This document shows, in pieces, positions 26,201 through 33,018 of a stretch of DNA of 64,000 nt. The notes beneath the pieces were generated by a model. That model saw only the letters and a program-made list of their open reading frames with translations, made no database searches and had not been told where the DNA came from. A program made the position numbers and the translations under genes. Origin of the DNA: Enterobacter cancerogenus (GTDB taxonomy: Bacteria > Pseudomonadota > Gammaproteobacteria > Enterobacterales > Enterobacteriaceae); contig JRUP01000045.1 in assembly GCA_000773965.1 (NCBI GenBank), positions 59,969 through 123,968 on the forward strand, written 5' to 3'. Every line of letters begins with the position of its first letter. Position 1 is the stretch's first letter.

Positions 26201-28625
26201 TCAGGCCACATTGCTGGCCGATCGACTGATCGAAGCGGGCGTAATGCCAGGCGATATCGTTGCCGTTGCCTTGCCGCGTTCGGTTCGTCTGAGTATTGCC
26301 CTCACTGCCATCTTGCAGGCGGGCGCAGCCTGGTTACCGCTGGACATTGGCTATCCCGATGAACGTCTGGCGTACATGGTGGACGATGCACGACCGTGGG
26401 TGGTGATCACCGAGTCGGCGCTGGAAAATCGTTTTGCTGGCTTTGGCACTCTGATGATGTTCGATCGCCTTGCCAGCGCACAGACGGTGGCACGTCATCC
26501 ATTGCCTAAACCCGATGCGCAGCGCCCGGCTTATGTGCTTTACACATCAGGATCAACCGGCAAGCCGAAAGGCGTGGTGGTCAATCAACGCGCCATCGTT
26601 AACCGCTTACGCTGGATGCAGGCCAGCTATCCATTGCGTAGCGACGACGTGGTGTTGCAGAAAACGCCGTGCAGCTTTGATGTTTCGGTGTGGGAGTTCT
26701 TCTGGCCATTGATGACCGGCGCACAGCTAATGATGGCGCCGCCGGATGCCCATCGCGATCCACAGGCGCTGTGGCAGTTGATTGACGATTATCAGGTCAC
26801 CACCCTGCACTTCGTTCCGTCGATGCTGGCCGCCTTTGTCGGGCATGTCAGTGCGCAAACCGATCGCGCCTGCGCCTCGCTGCGCCGCGTATTTTGCAGC
26901 GGAGAAGCGCTGGCCTGCGATCTGGCGCGCAGCTATCAGCAGGTGATCGCCGCTCCGCTGCATAATCTGTACGGCCCGACCGAAGCCGCCGTGGATGTCA
27001 CCTGGCAACCCGCCAGCGGTAACGCGCTCGAAGGCCTGAATGGCCCCGGCGTGCCGATTGGTCGTCCGGTGTGGAACACCCAACTGCATATCCTCGATAA
27101 CCTGCTGCGCCCGGTGCCAGTCGGCGTGCCGGGCGATCTCTATCTCAGCGGCATCCAGCTGGCAGATGGCTATTTGCATCGCGCCGATCTTACCGCGCAG
27201 CGCTTTATTGCCGCTCCGTTTGCCGATGGCGAACGTATGTACCGCACCGGTGACATTGCCTGCTGGCGCGAGGATGGTGCCGTGGAGTATTTGGGCCGCA
27301 GCGACGATCAGCTGAAGATGCGTGGGCAGCGCATTGAACCGGGTGAAATTGAGCAGGCACTGGTGGCATTGCCGGGCGTGGCGCAGGCAGTCGTGGCTGC
27401 GCGCAATTTGACACAACAGGCGGCGGCGGGCGTCGATAATCGCCAGCTGCTCGGCTGGCTGGTGGCTCAGCCTGGTGTGGCACTGGACATCGAACAGGTA
27501 AAACAGCAGTTGAGCACTCGCCTGCCCGCCCACATGCAGCCGGTGAGCTATTTGCTGCTGGACGATTTGCCCCTCAGCGCTAACGGCAAACTGGATCGTA
27601 AAGCGTTGCCGTTGCCGCAACGCAGCACGCAGGCTGGCCGTCTGCCGGAAACGCCTCACGAGCAGATGCTGGCAGAGCTGTTCCAGCAGCTACTGGGATG
27701 TGAGCAGGTGTATGCCGACGATGATTTCTTTGCGTTGGGCGGTCATTCGCTGCTGGCGATGCGACTGGCAGCAGAAATGCGCCGCCGTGTAGCGCAGCCA
27801 GTAAGTGTCGGGCAGATCATCGCCGCACGCAGCGTGGAGAAACTGGCAGCGCTGTTGTCAGGCGATGCCAGCGACAGCAGCGGCAACGGGGAACTGCTGC
27901 CACTGCGTGCCGGTCAGGGCCCGACGCTGTTCTGCATCCATCCGGCATCGGGTTTCGCCTGGCAGTACAGCGCGCTGCTGCACTATCTCGACGGTGATTT
28001 CCCGATTGTGGGGCTGCAATCGCCGCGCCCGGCGGGCGTTATCGCAGCCTGTGCCAGTGTAGAAGCCATGTGCGATCGCCATCTGGCCGCTATTCGCGAG
28101 CAGCAGCCGCAAGGGCCCTATTTCCTGCTGGGCTACTCACTGGGCGGCACGCTGGCACAAGGCATTGCGGCGCGTCTGCAGGCGAGTGGCGAAACCGTGG
28201 CTTTCCTCGGTCTGCTGGATACCTACCCGGCCGAAGGTCAGGACTGGCGCACGCCAGATGCTGAGGAGGCTGAACAGGAAGTGGCACGCGAGCAGGCCGA
28301 GTTTATGGCTGCTACTGAAGATGAGCGCGATCCCCTGCTACGTGCCGAGAAAGCCGCGATGTTTAGCACCATCGTCGCCAACTACAAGGACGCAGTCGCA
28401 CGGCTGGCGGAAGCGCGTACGCCGCGTTATGCCGGTCAAGCCACGCTGTTTATGGCAGAGAAAACCCTGCCTGCCGACATGGATGTGCCGGCGACCTGGA
28501 AACCGTTTGTTTCAGACCTGGAAATCTGGCCGCTGGATTGCGAGCACGCTGACATTTTGTCTGCGGCCTCGCTGAAAGTGCTGGGTCCGCTGATCAATCG
28601 TTTGTTATCTGAGAGTCGCTCATAA
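20241..28625 (+). CDS. Dimodular siderophore NRPS, C-A-T-E-C-A-T-TE (2794 aa)
   Basis: An EntF-related peptide synthetase with two modules. C1 (about 10-440) has HHLLVDG at 143-149 and an EntF-like start (PLVAAQPGIWIADA), so it should accept an aryl starter. A1 (455-960) carries YTSGSTGRPKG and FDSSWEP; its pocket reads D-S-W-D-M-G-Y-I-D, with an Asp where basic side chains are bound. T1 has the phosphopantetheine Ser1009. The next domain is an epimerase (1060-1480; HHLVVDG at 1184, VGWLTAEFPLLV, VLFNYLGRF). C2 (1520-1940) is the type that follows epimerases. A2 (1965-2455) has the EntF serine pocket (FDVSVWEFFW, HFVPSML, YGPTEAAVDVTW). T2 Ser is 2503. TE has GYSLGG (Ser2633) and His2769. The start is TTG with GGGA eight bases upstream. 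Predicted unit: aryl-D-(basic residue)-L-Ser, joined by the TE. Confidence 0.9.
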   Translation: MASLITHSPAYPLVAAQPGIWIADAIAQQRNQFTVAHYSVLHGDINRAALDSAIRQTMAEADTVQARFGLDENGNPAQWFGAQALVLPEWHDFSQRADATGQAHKLMQADLRAELAADGDKPLYRHVLMRVGDGSWWWYQRYHHLLVDGFSFEALTQRVAAIYAELCRGEEPSLSPFTPFSEVIDEYQQWQASPAFARSASHWQTYAAELPETLTLSSESVTDAGDRPISCHVALPELTTLRQHVAFQDCSEGDIVSALLVAYLARISDNSRLAIGFPFMRRMGSAALTALGPVVNVLPLIFDIPHHTDLAALVQQVQAEIRKARRHQRYEAEQLRRDLGLVGSSQQLYGPVINVKVYHDDLQFDGIPAATHTLAMGPVDDIEFEVGFRDGALQLTLVANPTRYDAQMLQRHADRIRHILTQFAAQPEATLDTLSIIAPDEQADLQRWSTGPKITPPAGATTIVDMLLQRTAQSAELTAVVCGTQSLTYRQLTDRAMQLAHVLIARGLRADDVVAIGIPRSVDSLVAIFGVLASGAAYMPLDLDYPRERLALMCDDAQPALLLTHSTTLAQMPTLPALCIDQLASELASQPTSVPSTLLCGDDLAYMIYTSGSTGRPKGVMSTHQGLLNLFLSHREHLFGPAIDRFHASNPRRMRAGHTASFSFDSSWEPLFCMLMGCELNIFDEELRRDAWGLIQQMNAVPVDLLDITPSFFSQMIDSGLLEAENHRPAFVMIGGEAATPTLWKLMQQQQQMEIHNYYGPSEYTIDTLGASVLASPQPVIGRPVGNSQVYLLDSQLRPVPIGCTGELYISGTGIARGYLRRPDLTAARFVANPFREGEVMYRSGDVMRWRHDGQLAFIGRVDHQIKVRGFRVELGEIENALVALPEVSTAVVIAEVMGATHRLIGYCSVQDDALRAEPQLSAHLLAQLGTQLPDYMLPAVLMVLDDLPLNVNGKIDRQALPKPQQAQQQQSRAARTPQETLICQAMASLLGLESVGAEDDFFSLGGDSISAMGLSTAARRAGYLLRPRDIFAERTAARMAQDLAPLTQHTQHARVSQQGAIGGLPILHWFHAQAGINARFAHGVLLSVPPELQLLQLEQLIEQLASAHPALNAFTRNTLLVVGEPLPARPARCRVIEVQERDQAADQAFREDAARLDPAAGSLLQATLLQQQGASCGLVLTLHHLVVDGVSWRVLLDELQQAGDALLSGAPITLPAEETSLHDWSAMLLANLASRASEMPFWQRMLEQPLPALGERALNGSERALHQRTVLDVATSSALLNTLPQQFRATTEELLLTLLSLALRSMNGSALQRVTLESHGRAELHDHQDLARTVGWLTAEFPLLVALPDAAALNDSVRAVKSALRAVPDRGIGYGQLRWLDAHRGITLAKLSTDHAPQVLFNYLGRFTQSTGHWQPQRTAQQFRDTFAVIQDDAMPLQYALELNVFVDDQQLALNWSWAEGVLHADQIQQLHQTIALGTQQLCQFAEQQPQHATNTLVAAEINLEGVDDAVLQQLRARHGAFSHVLPLLPLQKGLLFHAQTTGAQGSYNSLTRLTLRGDVSVASVQQALNQVLQRHPQLAARFDSELSLQPLQLLPEGDLHWPLQVLEVEDIEAAEHQALSQDLFRQPVMLQATLIPHRHEARWTLLLNAHHLVVDGWSTPVILNDLLSALRQQPLAAQRTHYADIVRQLSQRDVHQARQQWQECLRDVRPTLLYPNAVDSGVQEKRITLDATLERELYALCRARGLTLNTVMQGLWGMMLSIASGQQDVVFGAPVSGRFGQIEGIDQHVGLFSNTLPVRVRFDTQRPLLEQLATHQNQQIQLIEQDCLGLAEIQQLASAGTLFDTLLVVENYPDNPSLQDANACVRCEAIHNRGYTHYPLTLLVLPGEQLTLLMEYRACVPDAERLAERLLLLLQQLVTTPDLPLTQWRLQTLAEQSLLEWVNNTGVQLENETLQQAIAQQAARTPDALALCDVEHQLSYREMQRQATLLADRLIEAGVMPGDIVAVALPRSVRLSIALTAILQAGAAWLPLDIGYPDERLAYMVDDARPWVVITESALENRFAGFGTLMMFDRLASAQTVARHPLPKPDAQRPAYVLYTSGSTGKPKGVVVNQRAIVNRLRWMQASYPLRSDDVVLQKTPCSFDVSVWEFFWPLMTGAQLMMAPPDAHRDPQALWQLIDDYQVTTLHFVPSMLAAFVGHVSAQTDRACASLRRVFCSGEALACDLARSYQQVIAAPLHNLYGPTEAAVDVTWQPASGNALEGLNGPGVPIGRPVWNTQLHILDNLLRPVPVGVPGDLYLSGIQLADGYLHRADLTAQRFIAAPFADGERMYRTGDIACWREDGAVEYLGRSDDQLKMRGQRIEPGEIEQALVALPGVAQAVVAARNLTQQAAAGVDNRQLLGWLVAQPGVALDIEQVKQQLSTRLPAHMQPVSYLLLDDLPLSANGKLDRKALPLPQRSTQAGRLPETPHEQMLAELFQQLLGCEQVYADDDFFALGGHSLLAMRLAAEMRRRVAQPVSVGQIIAARSVEKLAALLSGDASDSSGNGELLPLRAGQGPTLFCIHPASGFAWQYSALLHYLDGDFPIVGLQSPRPAGVIAACASVEAMCDRHLAAIREQQPQGPYFLLGYSLGGTLAQGIAARLQASGETVAFLGLLDTYPAEGQDWRTPDAEEAEQEVAREQAEFMAATEDERDPLLRAEKAAMFSTIVANYKDAVARLAEARTPRYAGQATLFMAEKTLPADMDVPATWKPFVSDLEIWPLDCEHADILSAASLKVLGPLINRLLSESRS

Positions 28626-28650
28626 CACCCGGCCTTTGGCCACTTAATGT

Positions 28651-28670
28651 GGGCGCACTGATGTGCGCCC
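28651..28670 (+). terminator. Hairpin between the NRPS and exporter genes
   Basis: GGGCGCAC and GTGCGCCC form a perfect eight-base stem with a four-base loop, 25 bases after the NRPS stop and 25 bases before the exporter start. The T-run (CTGCTCGTTTT) is poor, so it may only reduce read-through into the exporter gene. Confidence 0.5.
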
Positions 28671-28695
28671 CTGCTCGTTTTAACAATGGATATTT

Positions 28696-29952
28696 ATGGC
28701 TAAGCCTTCAATTTTTCTTGATTTCAGCCTGCTGAAAAACAACGCCGCGTTTCGCGCTATCTTCTGCGCCCGCATGCTATCCGTATTTGCGCTGGGCATG
28801 CTGGCAGTGGGCGTACCGGTTCAGATTCAAGCCATGACCGGCTCGACCTTACAGGTTGGCGTGGCCGTAATGCTGGATGGCATCGGCATGTTTATTGGCC
28901 TGCTGCTCGGCGGGGTGCTGGCGGACCGCTTCGATCGCCGCAAACTGATCCTGTTTGCGCGCGGCACCTGTGGTATCGGTTTTGTGCTGCTAAGCCTGAA
29001 CGCGTTTAGTCCTGCCCCTTCATTATGGGCGCTCTATTTCCTCGCCTTCTGGGATGGTTTTTTTGGAGCGCTGGGCATGACGGCGCTGATGGCGGTGATT
29101 CCGTTAATTGTAGGACGCGAGCATCTGGCGGAGGCCGGTGCGTTAAGCATGTTAACCGTGCGGCTGGGTGCGATCCTGTCTCCGGCGCTGGGTGGCATGA
29201 TTATCGTGGCGGCAGGAGTCGGCTGGGCGTTTGCCGTGGCCGCCCTCGGCACGCTGGCGACGCTGATCCCGCTGGTGCGGTTGCCCGCCATGAAACCGGA
29301 GCAGCAGGAGCCTGAACACCCTTTGCGCGCGCTCGCCAGCGGCATTCAGTTTGTCTGCCGACATAATGTGGTGGGTGCCGCCGTACTGGTCGGCTTGCTG
29401 CTCAGTATGGTGGGCGCGGTGCGCATCCTGTTCCCGGCACTGGCGCAAGCCTGGCAGGTTGATGCCTCAGCGCTCGGGCTGATGTATTCCGCCGTGCCGC
29501 TGGGTGCGATGATCGGCGCATTCACCAGCGGGTGGGTGCGACAGTTGTCACGACCAGGACTGGTGTTACTGGTGAGTGCACTGGCTGCCTTTGGTTGCAT
29601 CGCTTCTTTGGGGCTGTATAGCCAACTGATTCCGGCGTTGCTAGCATTGGTGGCTTATGGCTACAGCAATGCCATCGCTTCCCTGCTGCAATTTATTTTG
29701 ATTCAGCACCACACGCCAGATGCCCTGTTGGGTCGGGTCAACAGCCTGGGCACCGCGCAGGATGTGAGTGGCGATTCGCTGGGTGCATTAGGACTCGGCG
29801 CATTGGCACGTGCATTGAGCGCGCTAAACAGCGTGCTGTGGTTCGGCGGCGTGGCGGCGGGTATACTGCTGCTGGTCGCGCTGGCCGCACGCGGTTTGCG
29901 CGCGGCACAGCTGCAGCAAAAACCACCGGCCACTGAGCAAGCCGCTGCTTAG
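28696..29952 (+). CDS. entS: EntS-like MFS siderophore exporter
   Basis: 418 residues with about 12 membrane helices, in the EntS subfamily of major facilitators: KNNAAFRAIFCARMLSVFALGMLAVGVPVQIQ at the start, and the signature loop LADRFDRRKLILFARG after helix 2. EntS exports newly made enterobactin across the inner membrane. Its position right after the NRPS suggests the same job for the local product. The stop codon overlaps a relic copy of the fepB-like 3' end (29949-29995). Confidence 0.87.
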   Translation: MAKPSIFLDFSLLKNNAAFRAIFCARMLSVFALGMLAVGVPVQIQAMTGSTLQVGVAVMLDGIGMFIGLLLGGVLADRFDRRKLILFARGTCGIGFVLLSLNAFSPAPSLWALYFLAFWDGFFGALGMTALMAVIPLIVGREHLAEAGALSMLTVRLGAILSPALGGMIIVAAGVGWAFAVAALGTLATLIPLVRLPAMKPEQQEPEHPLRALASGIQFVCRHNVVGAAVLVGLLLSMVGAVRILFPALAQAWQVDASALGLMYSAVPLGAMIGAFTSGWVRQLSRPGLVLLVSALAAFGCIASLGLYSQLIPALLALVAYGYSNAIASLLQFILIQHHTPDALLGRVNSLGTAQDVSGDSLGALGLGALARALSALNSVLWFGGVAAGILLLVALAARGLRAAQLQQKPPATEQAAA

Positions 29953-30042
29953 TGCACAAACTGCCGTTCTAAACTGCTGAGTATATTGCTGCCGATTAGT
30001 GTACGAACTGCCGTTCAATGCTGCTGAGCATATTGCTGGCAC
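29949..30042. repeat. Two diverged 47-base copies of the fepB-like gene's 3' end
   Basis: Bases 29949-29995 and 29996-30042 align at 38 of 47 positions. Read on the minus strand, both end in codons for SN(I/M)LSS(L/I)ERQFVH followed by TAA, and most differences are synonymous or conservative. The left copy is the tail of a second, otherwise lost, version of the gene. Confidence 0.8.
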
Positions 30043-30967
30043 TGTAGTAATCGAGGCGGAAGGTGTCGTTACCCATGGCAAAAATGTCGTGATGCTGCAC
30101 GGCGGGTAAATGTGCGAGGAAAGGATTCTTCGCCACCTGCGGTACCGTTTTTTCATCGGCGGCGAACAGCAGCAGCGTATTGCCGGTGACGCCATCCGCC
30201 ATGGTCTCGCCGTTGAGTTGGATGATGTCGTTGCGTTTGCCCATGCTGGTACTGCCCTGCAGACTGGCAGGCGGCATCGCCAGCGTAAAGCCCAACGCTT
30301 TCAGTAACTCTCCCTGCGCCGAAGCCGGCGTCCACACATTCATGCCGCGACCATCTTCGTAATAAACAATCGCAGAAGTAGGCTGCGGCGGCAGAGTAAT
30401 TTTGCTGCGCAATGACTCAACGCGATGGTCAAACTTTGCAATCACCTGCTTCGCCTCCGCTTCGTGACCGGTGATATTGCCAAGCTGTAACGCCAGCGCC
30501 TGCCAGCTCTTATCGCCGTAATCAACCACCAGCACGGGCGCGATGGTTTTCAGCTGATCGTAGAGTTTCAGCGCAGAGTCTCCACCGGTGGCCGCGATAA
30601 CGATCAGGTCTGGTGCCTCCGCGGCTATCGCTTCCGCGTTGGGCTGGGAAACGTACAGCGGCTTGACGTGACGGGCTTTGGCGACCTCCCCCCACTGGGT
30701 AAAGAAGCCCTGGGCATCGGACACACTGCTGTTGCGACTGGTGGCGCCAGACCCAATCAGCGGCGCGTTTATCGCCAGTAAGGTGCCGCTCAACGTCACA
30801 CTGGTGGAAACAATGCGCTGCGGTGGCTGCTGTAAGGTGAACGGGCCTTGCGGAGTGGGTATTGTGCGAGGCCAGCTGGCTGAGGCTTCAGCTGCGGTGG
30901 CAAGGTTGAACACGGAAATGAAGCAAAAGAAAAAAGCCAGAACGGGCAGACGCATCAGGTTATCCAT
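29996..30967 (-). CDS. fepB: FepB-like periplasmic ferric-siderophore binding protein
   Basis: A class III ABC substrate-binding protein of the FepB type, about 323 residues. It has an N-terminal signal peptide (LAFFFCFISVFNLATAAEA). The mature part contains QRIVSTSVTLSGTLLAINAPLIGSGATSRN, the PDLIVIAATGGDSALKLYDQL segment and a long connecting helix near EAEAKQVIAKFDHRV. The start is 30967 or the next ATG at 30955; an upstream frame to 31018 would overlap the Fur box. The matching permease and ATPase (FepDGC type) are not in the window. It should pass the ferric siderophore from the receptor to that importer. Confidence 0.87.
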   Translation of the reverse strand: MDNLMRLPVLAFFFCFISVFNLATAAEASASWPRTIPTPQGPFTLQQPPQRIVSTSVTLSGTLLAINAPLIGSGATSRNSSVSDAQGFFTQWGEVAKARHVKPLYVSQPNAEAIAAEAPDLIVIAATGGDSALKLYDQLKTIAPVLVVDYGDKSWQALALQLGNITGHEAEAKQVIAKFDHRVESLRSKITLPPQPTSAIVYYEDGRGMNVWTPASAQGELLKALGFTLAMPPASLQGSTSMGKRNDIIQLNGETMADGVTGNTLLLFAADEKTVPQVAKNPFLAHLPAVQHHDIFAMGNDTFRLDYYSASNMLSSIERQFVH

Positions 30968-30979
30968 CACTTGATAATT

Positions 30980-30998
30980 GAGAATGGATATCATTATC
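30980..30998 (-). promoter_or_regulatory. Fur box upstream of the fepB-like gene
   Basis: GAGAATGGATATCATTATC matches 15 of 19 positions of the Fur consensus. It lies 12 to 24 bases before the two possible starts, where bound Fur would block transcription. Confidence 0.75.
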
Positions 30999-31070
30999 AA
31001 AATAAGGATGGGGTGCAAGAGGATTTGGCGGCCAGGTCTGAGGAAGGTTGCCGAGGAGTGGTTGGGGGTT

Positions 31071-31189
31071 GGTGATTGGTGATTGGTGATTGGTGATTGG
31101 TGATTGGTGATTGGTGATTGGTGAATGGTGAATGGTGAATGGAGAATGGTGAATGGTGAATGGTGAATGGTGAATGGTGAATGGTGAAT
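31071..31189. repeat. Tandem array of a 7-bp unit, 17 copies
   Basis: Seven perfect copies of GGTGATT (31071-31119) are followed by ten copies of GGTGAAT (31120-31189), one of them changed to GGAGAAT. The period is exact throughout, with no interruption. The change from one unit version to the other partway suggests two rounds of expansion by slippage. Confidence 0.95.
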
Positions 31190-31245
31190 TTTAATACTGA
31201 AGTACGGATGAAGATTTAGTGGTCGTGCCGAATGGGCCAGTGGTT

Positions 31246-31266
31246 GCGTTCTGCGTTCTGCGTTCT
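31246..31266. repeat. Second 7-bp tandem array, 3 copies
   Basis: GCGTTCT is repeated three times without error. The period equals that of the larger array 57 bases to the left, but the unit sequence is unrelated. Confidence 0.85.
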
Positions 31267-31338
31267 GTAGGTTAGAGCATAAAGGATGAAAGGTGAAAGC
31301 GTGTTGCGGGCCAGCTTTTTAGCAAGCCCGCAAAACGA

Positions 31339-32274
31339 TTACTGCTCCAGCGAGTAGCGCGTCATCGGCGCCACATCCTTGATCAGCCCGTTGGCTTTCA
31401 TATATTCACCAAACGCCTGATACCTTGCTTTATCAAAGGTGGCGCTGTGCCCATCAAACAGCGGCAATGTCGCTTCCCATGCCTGATGATTGAGTTTAGT
31501 GTTCAGCTCAGGATACTGCTTAATAAACGCTTTCCAGGCTTCTTCCGGATGCGCACGCAGCCACACTACACCCGCATCCAGACCACGTAAAAATGCTGGA
31601 ATACGCTTGTCCTGGGCGGCGCTCTTGTTGTTCGCCAGAATGATCAGTTCATCATAAGCGGGCACACCATAATCTTCGGGTTTAAACACCACAGGTTTCG
31701 CGCCCTTATCCTGTAGATCGATCAGCTCGTAATTGCGGAAAATGGTCATCGCGCCATCGATTTTGTGCGTCAGCAGCGCCGAAGTAGAATCCATATTCAG
31801 GCTGATCAATTTCACCGAATTGACATCCACACCCTGCGATTTCAGCATATTGCGGATCGCCACATCTTCCGATCCTGGCACCGCATAGCCCAGCGTTTTA
31901 CCCGCTAAATCTTTGAGCGAATGAATATCGCTGGACACGGTGGTCAGCGTATTCAGCGGCTGACCAATCAGCGTGCCGACGCGGATCACCGGAATGTCTT
32001 TCTCCACTAGCGTGTAAAGCTGCGGCTGATAGCTGATAGCCAGATCGGCCTTGCCTGCCGCCAGCAGCAGCGGCACCGACGCCGAGTCGGCCGGGGCGAT
32101 CATCTCGACATCCAGCCCTTCTTTCTTGAAAGCGCCGCTGTACTGTGCAGCAAAAATAGCGGCATGATTGGGGTTCACAAACCAGTCGAGCAGCAGGCGA
32201 ACCTTCTGTTCGGCGTGTGCGCTGGTGGTTGCCAGCAGCAGCAAAGCGGTAATCGCGGTACGTAGGGTGTTCAA
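31339..32274 (-). CDS. thiY: ThiY, periplasmic pyrimidine-precursor binding protein
   Basis: 311 residues of the NMT1/THI5-like solute-binding family. A signal peptide ends at SAHAEQK. The family core is VRLLLDWFVNPNHAAIFAAQYSGAFKKEGL, with GKADLAISYQPQ further on. ThiY binds N-formyl-4-amino-5-aminomethyl-2-methylpyrimidine or related hydroxymethylpyrimidine compounds for salvage into thiamine. It is the last gene of the thiO-S-G-F-Z-X-Y operon, nine bases after thiX, and falls under the TPP riboswitch of that operon. Confidence 0.88.
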   Translation of the reverse strand: MNTLRTAITALLLLATTSAHAEQKVRLLLDWFVNPNHAAIFAAQYSGAFKKEGLDVEMIAPADSASVPLLLAAGKADLAISYQPQLYTLVEKDIPVIRVGTLIGQPLNTLTTVSSDIHSLKDLAGKTLGYAVPGSEDVAIRNMLKSQGVDVNSVKLISLNMDSTSALLTHKIDGAMTIFRNYELIDLQDKGAKPVVFKPEDYGVPAYDELIILANNKSAAQDKRIPAFLRGLDAGVVWLRAHPEEAWKAFIKQYPELNTKLNHQAWEATLPLFDGHSATFDKARYQAFGEYMKANGLIKDVAPMTRYSLEQ

Positions 32275-32283
32275 GGGACGTCC

Positions 32284-33018
32284 TTATGTTGAGTGCCAGA
32301 GGAATTTTTTACGCAGCAACGCGACGCCGCCAGAGAGCAGCAGCGCCAGCATCAATAAGAGCAATAAAGCAGCAAAGCTGGTGGCGGTTTCCAGACGGGC
32401 GTTGGATTGCATCATCAGGTAGCCCAGCCCTTCGCTGGCACCGACCCATTCGCCAATCACCACCCCAATCGGAGCCAGCACCACCGCCATCTGCAAGCCG
32501 GAAAAGAATTGCGGTAGCGCAGCAGGCCAGCGCACGTGCCAGAAAACCTGTGCGCGCGAAGGATTCAGGGTGCCCGCCAGTTCCAGCCAGCCGGAGGGTG
32601 TGCGGCACAGGCCATCGAACAAGGACAGGCACAGTGGGAAGAAAACGATTAACGCGGCGACCACCACTTTGGAGGCGATGCCAAATCCCAGCCACAACAC
32701 CAGCAGTGGCGCCAGCGCAAACACTGGAATCGCCTGACTGGCGGTCACCAGCGGAAACAGCACGCGGCGTAGAGTCTGGCTGCCCGCCATTAACACCGCC
32801 AGAAGCACTCCCGTCCCAACGCCCAGCAGCAGCGCCAGCACAATCTCTGCCAGGGTAAACAACGCGTGATGCGCCAGCAGCTGGCGATGCAGCCATAATG
32901 CCTCCAACACCGCCAGTGGCGAAGGCAGCAAAAAGTCAGGCACGCCATGGTGCCGCGCCAGCAGCCAGCCACACAGCAGCACCGCGATCAGATAGATCGC
33001 GCTAAACAGTTTTTTCAT
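32284..33018 (-). CDS. thiX: ThiX, ABC transporter permease for the thiamine pyrimidine precursor
   Basis: 244 residues with five or six membrane helices, of the TauC/SsuC-like permease family. The cytoplasmic coupling loop is EWVGASEGLGYLMMQSNARLE, close to the EAA motif. It overlaps thiZ by 17 bases and is nine bases ahead of thiY, consistent with a ThiXYZ importer. Confidence 0.87.
   Translation of the reverse strand: MKKLFSAIYLIAVLLCGWLLARHHGVPDFLLPSPLAVLEALWLHRQLLAHHALFTLAEIVLALLLGVGTGVLLAVLMAGSQTLRRVLFPLVTASQAIPVFALAPLLVLWLGFGIASKVVVAALIVFFPLCLSLFDGLCRTPSGWLELAGTLNPSRAQVFWHVRWPAALPQFFSGLQMAVVLAPIGVVIGEWVGASEGLGYLMMQSNARLETATSFAALLLLLMLALLLSGGVALLRKKFLWHST

Larger units (their letters stand above)
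31019..31338. other. Intergenic region filled by heptanucleotide repeats
   Basis: The 320 bases between the fepB-like gene and thiY hold a 17-unit and a 3-unit seven-base tandem array, listed separately. No gene is visible. The thiamine operon ends at the right side and the fepB-like promoter lies at the left. Confidence 0.7.

Noticed and set aside
26727-27659. 310-codon frame antisense to the second adenylation domain
   Set aside because: It lies wholly inside the NRPS gene, whose motifs are intact, and the antisense product is His/Gln-rich without known motifs.
20241-28625. Calling the NRPS an enterobactin synthase EntF
   Set aside because: EntF has one module (C-A-T-TE, about 1290 residues). 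This protein has an extra A-T-E-C set before the serine module.
31071-31189. Possible CRISPR array in the heptamer repeats
   Set aside because: The unit is only seven bases with no spacers, and no cas genes are present.
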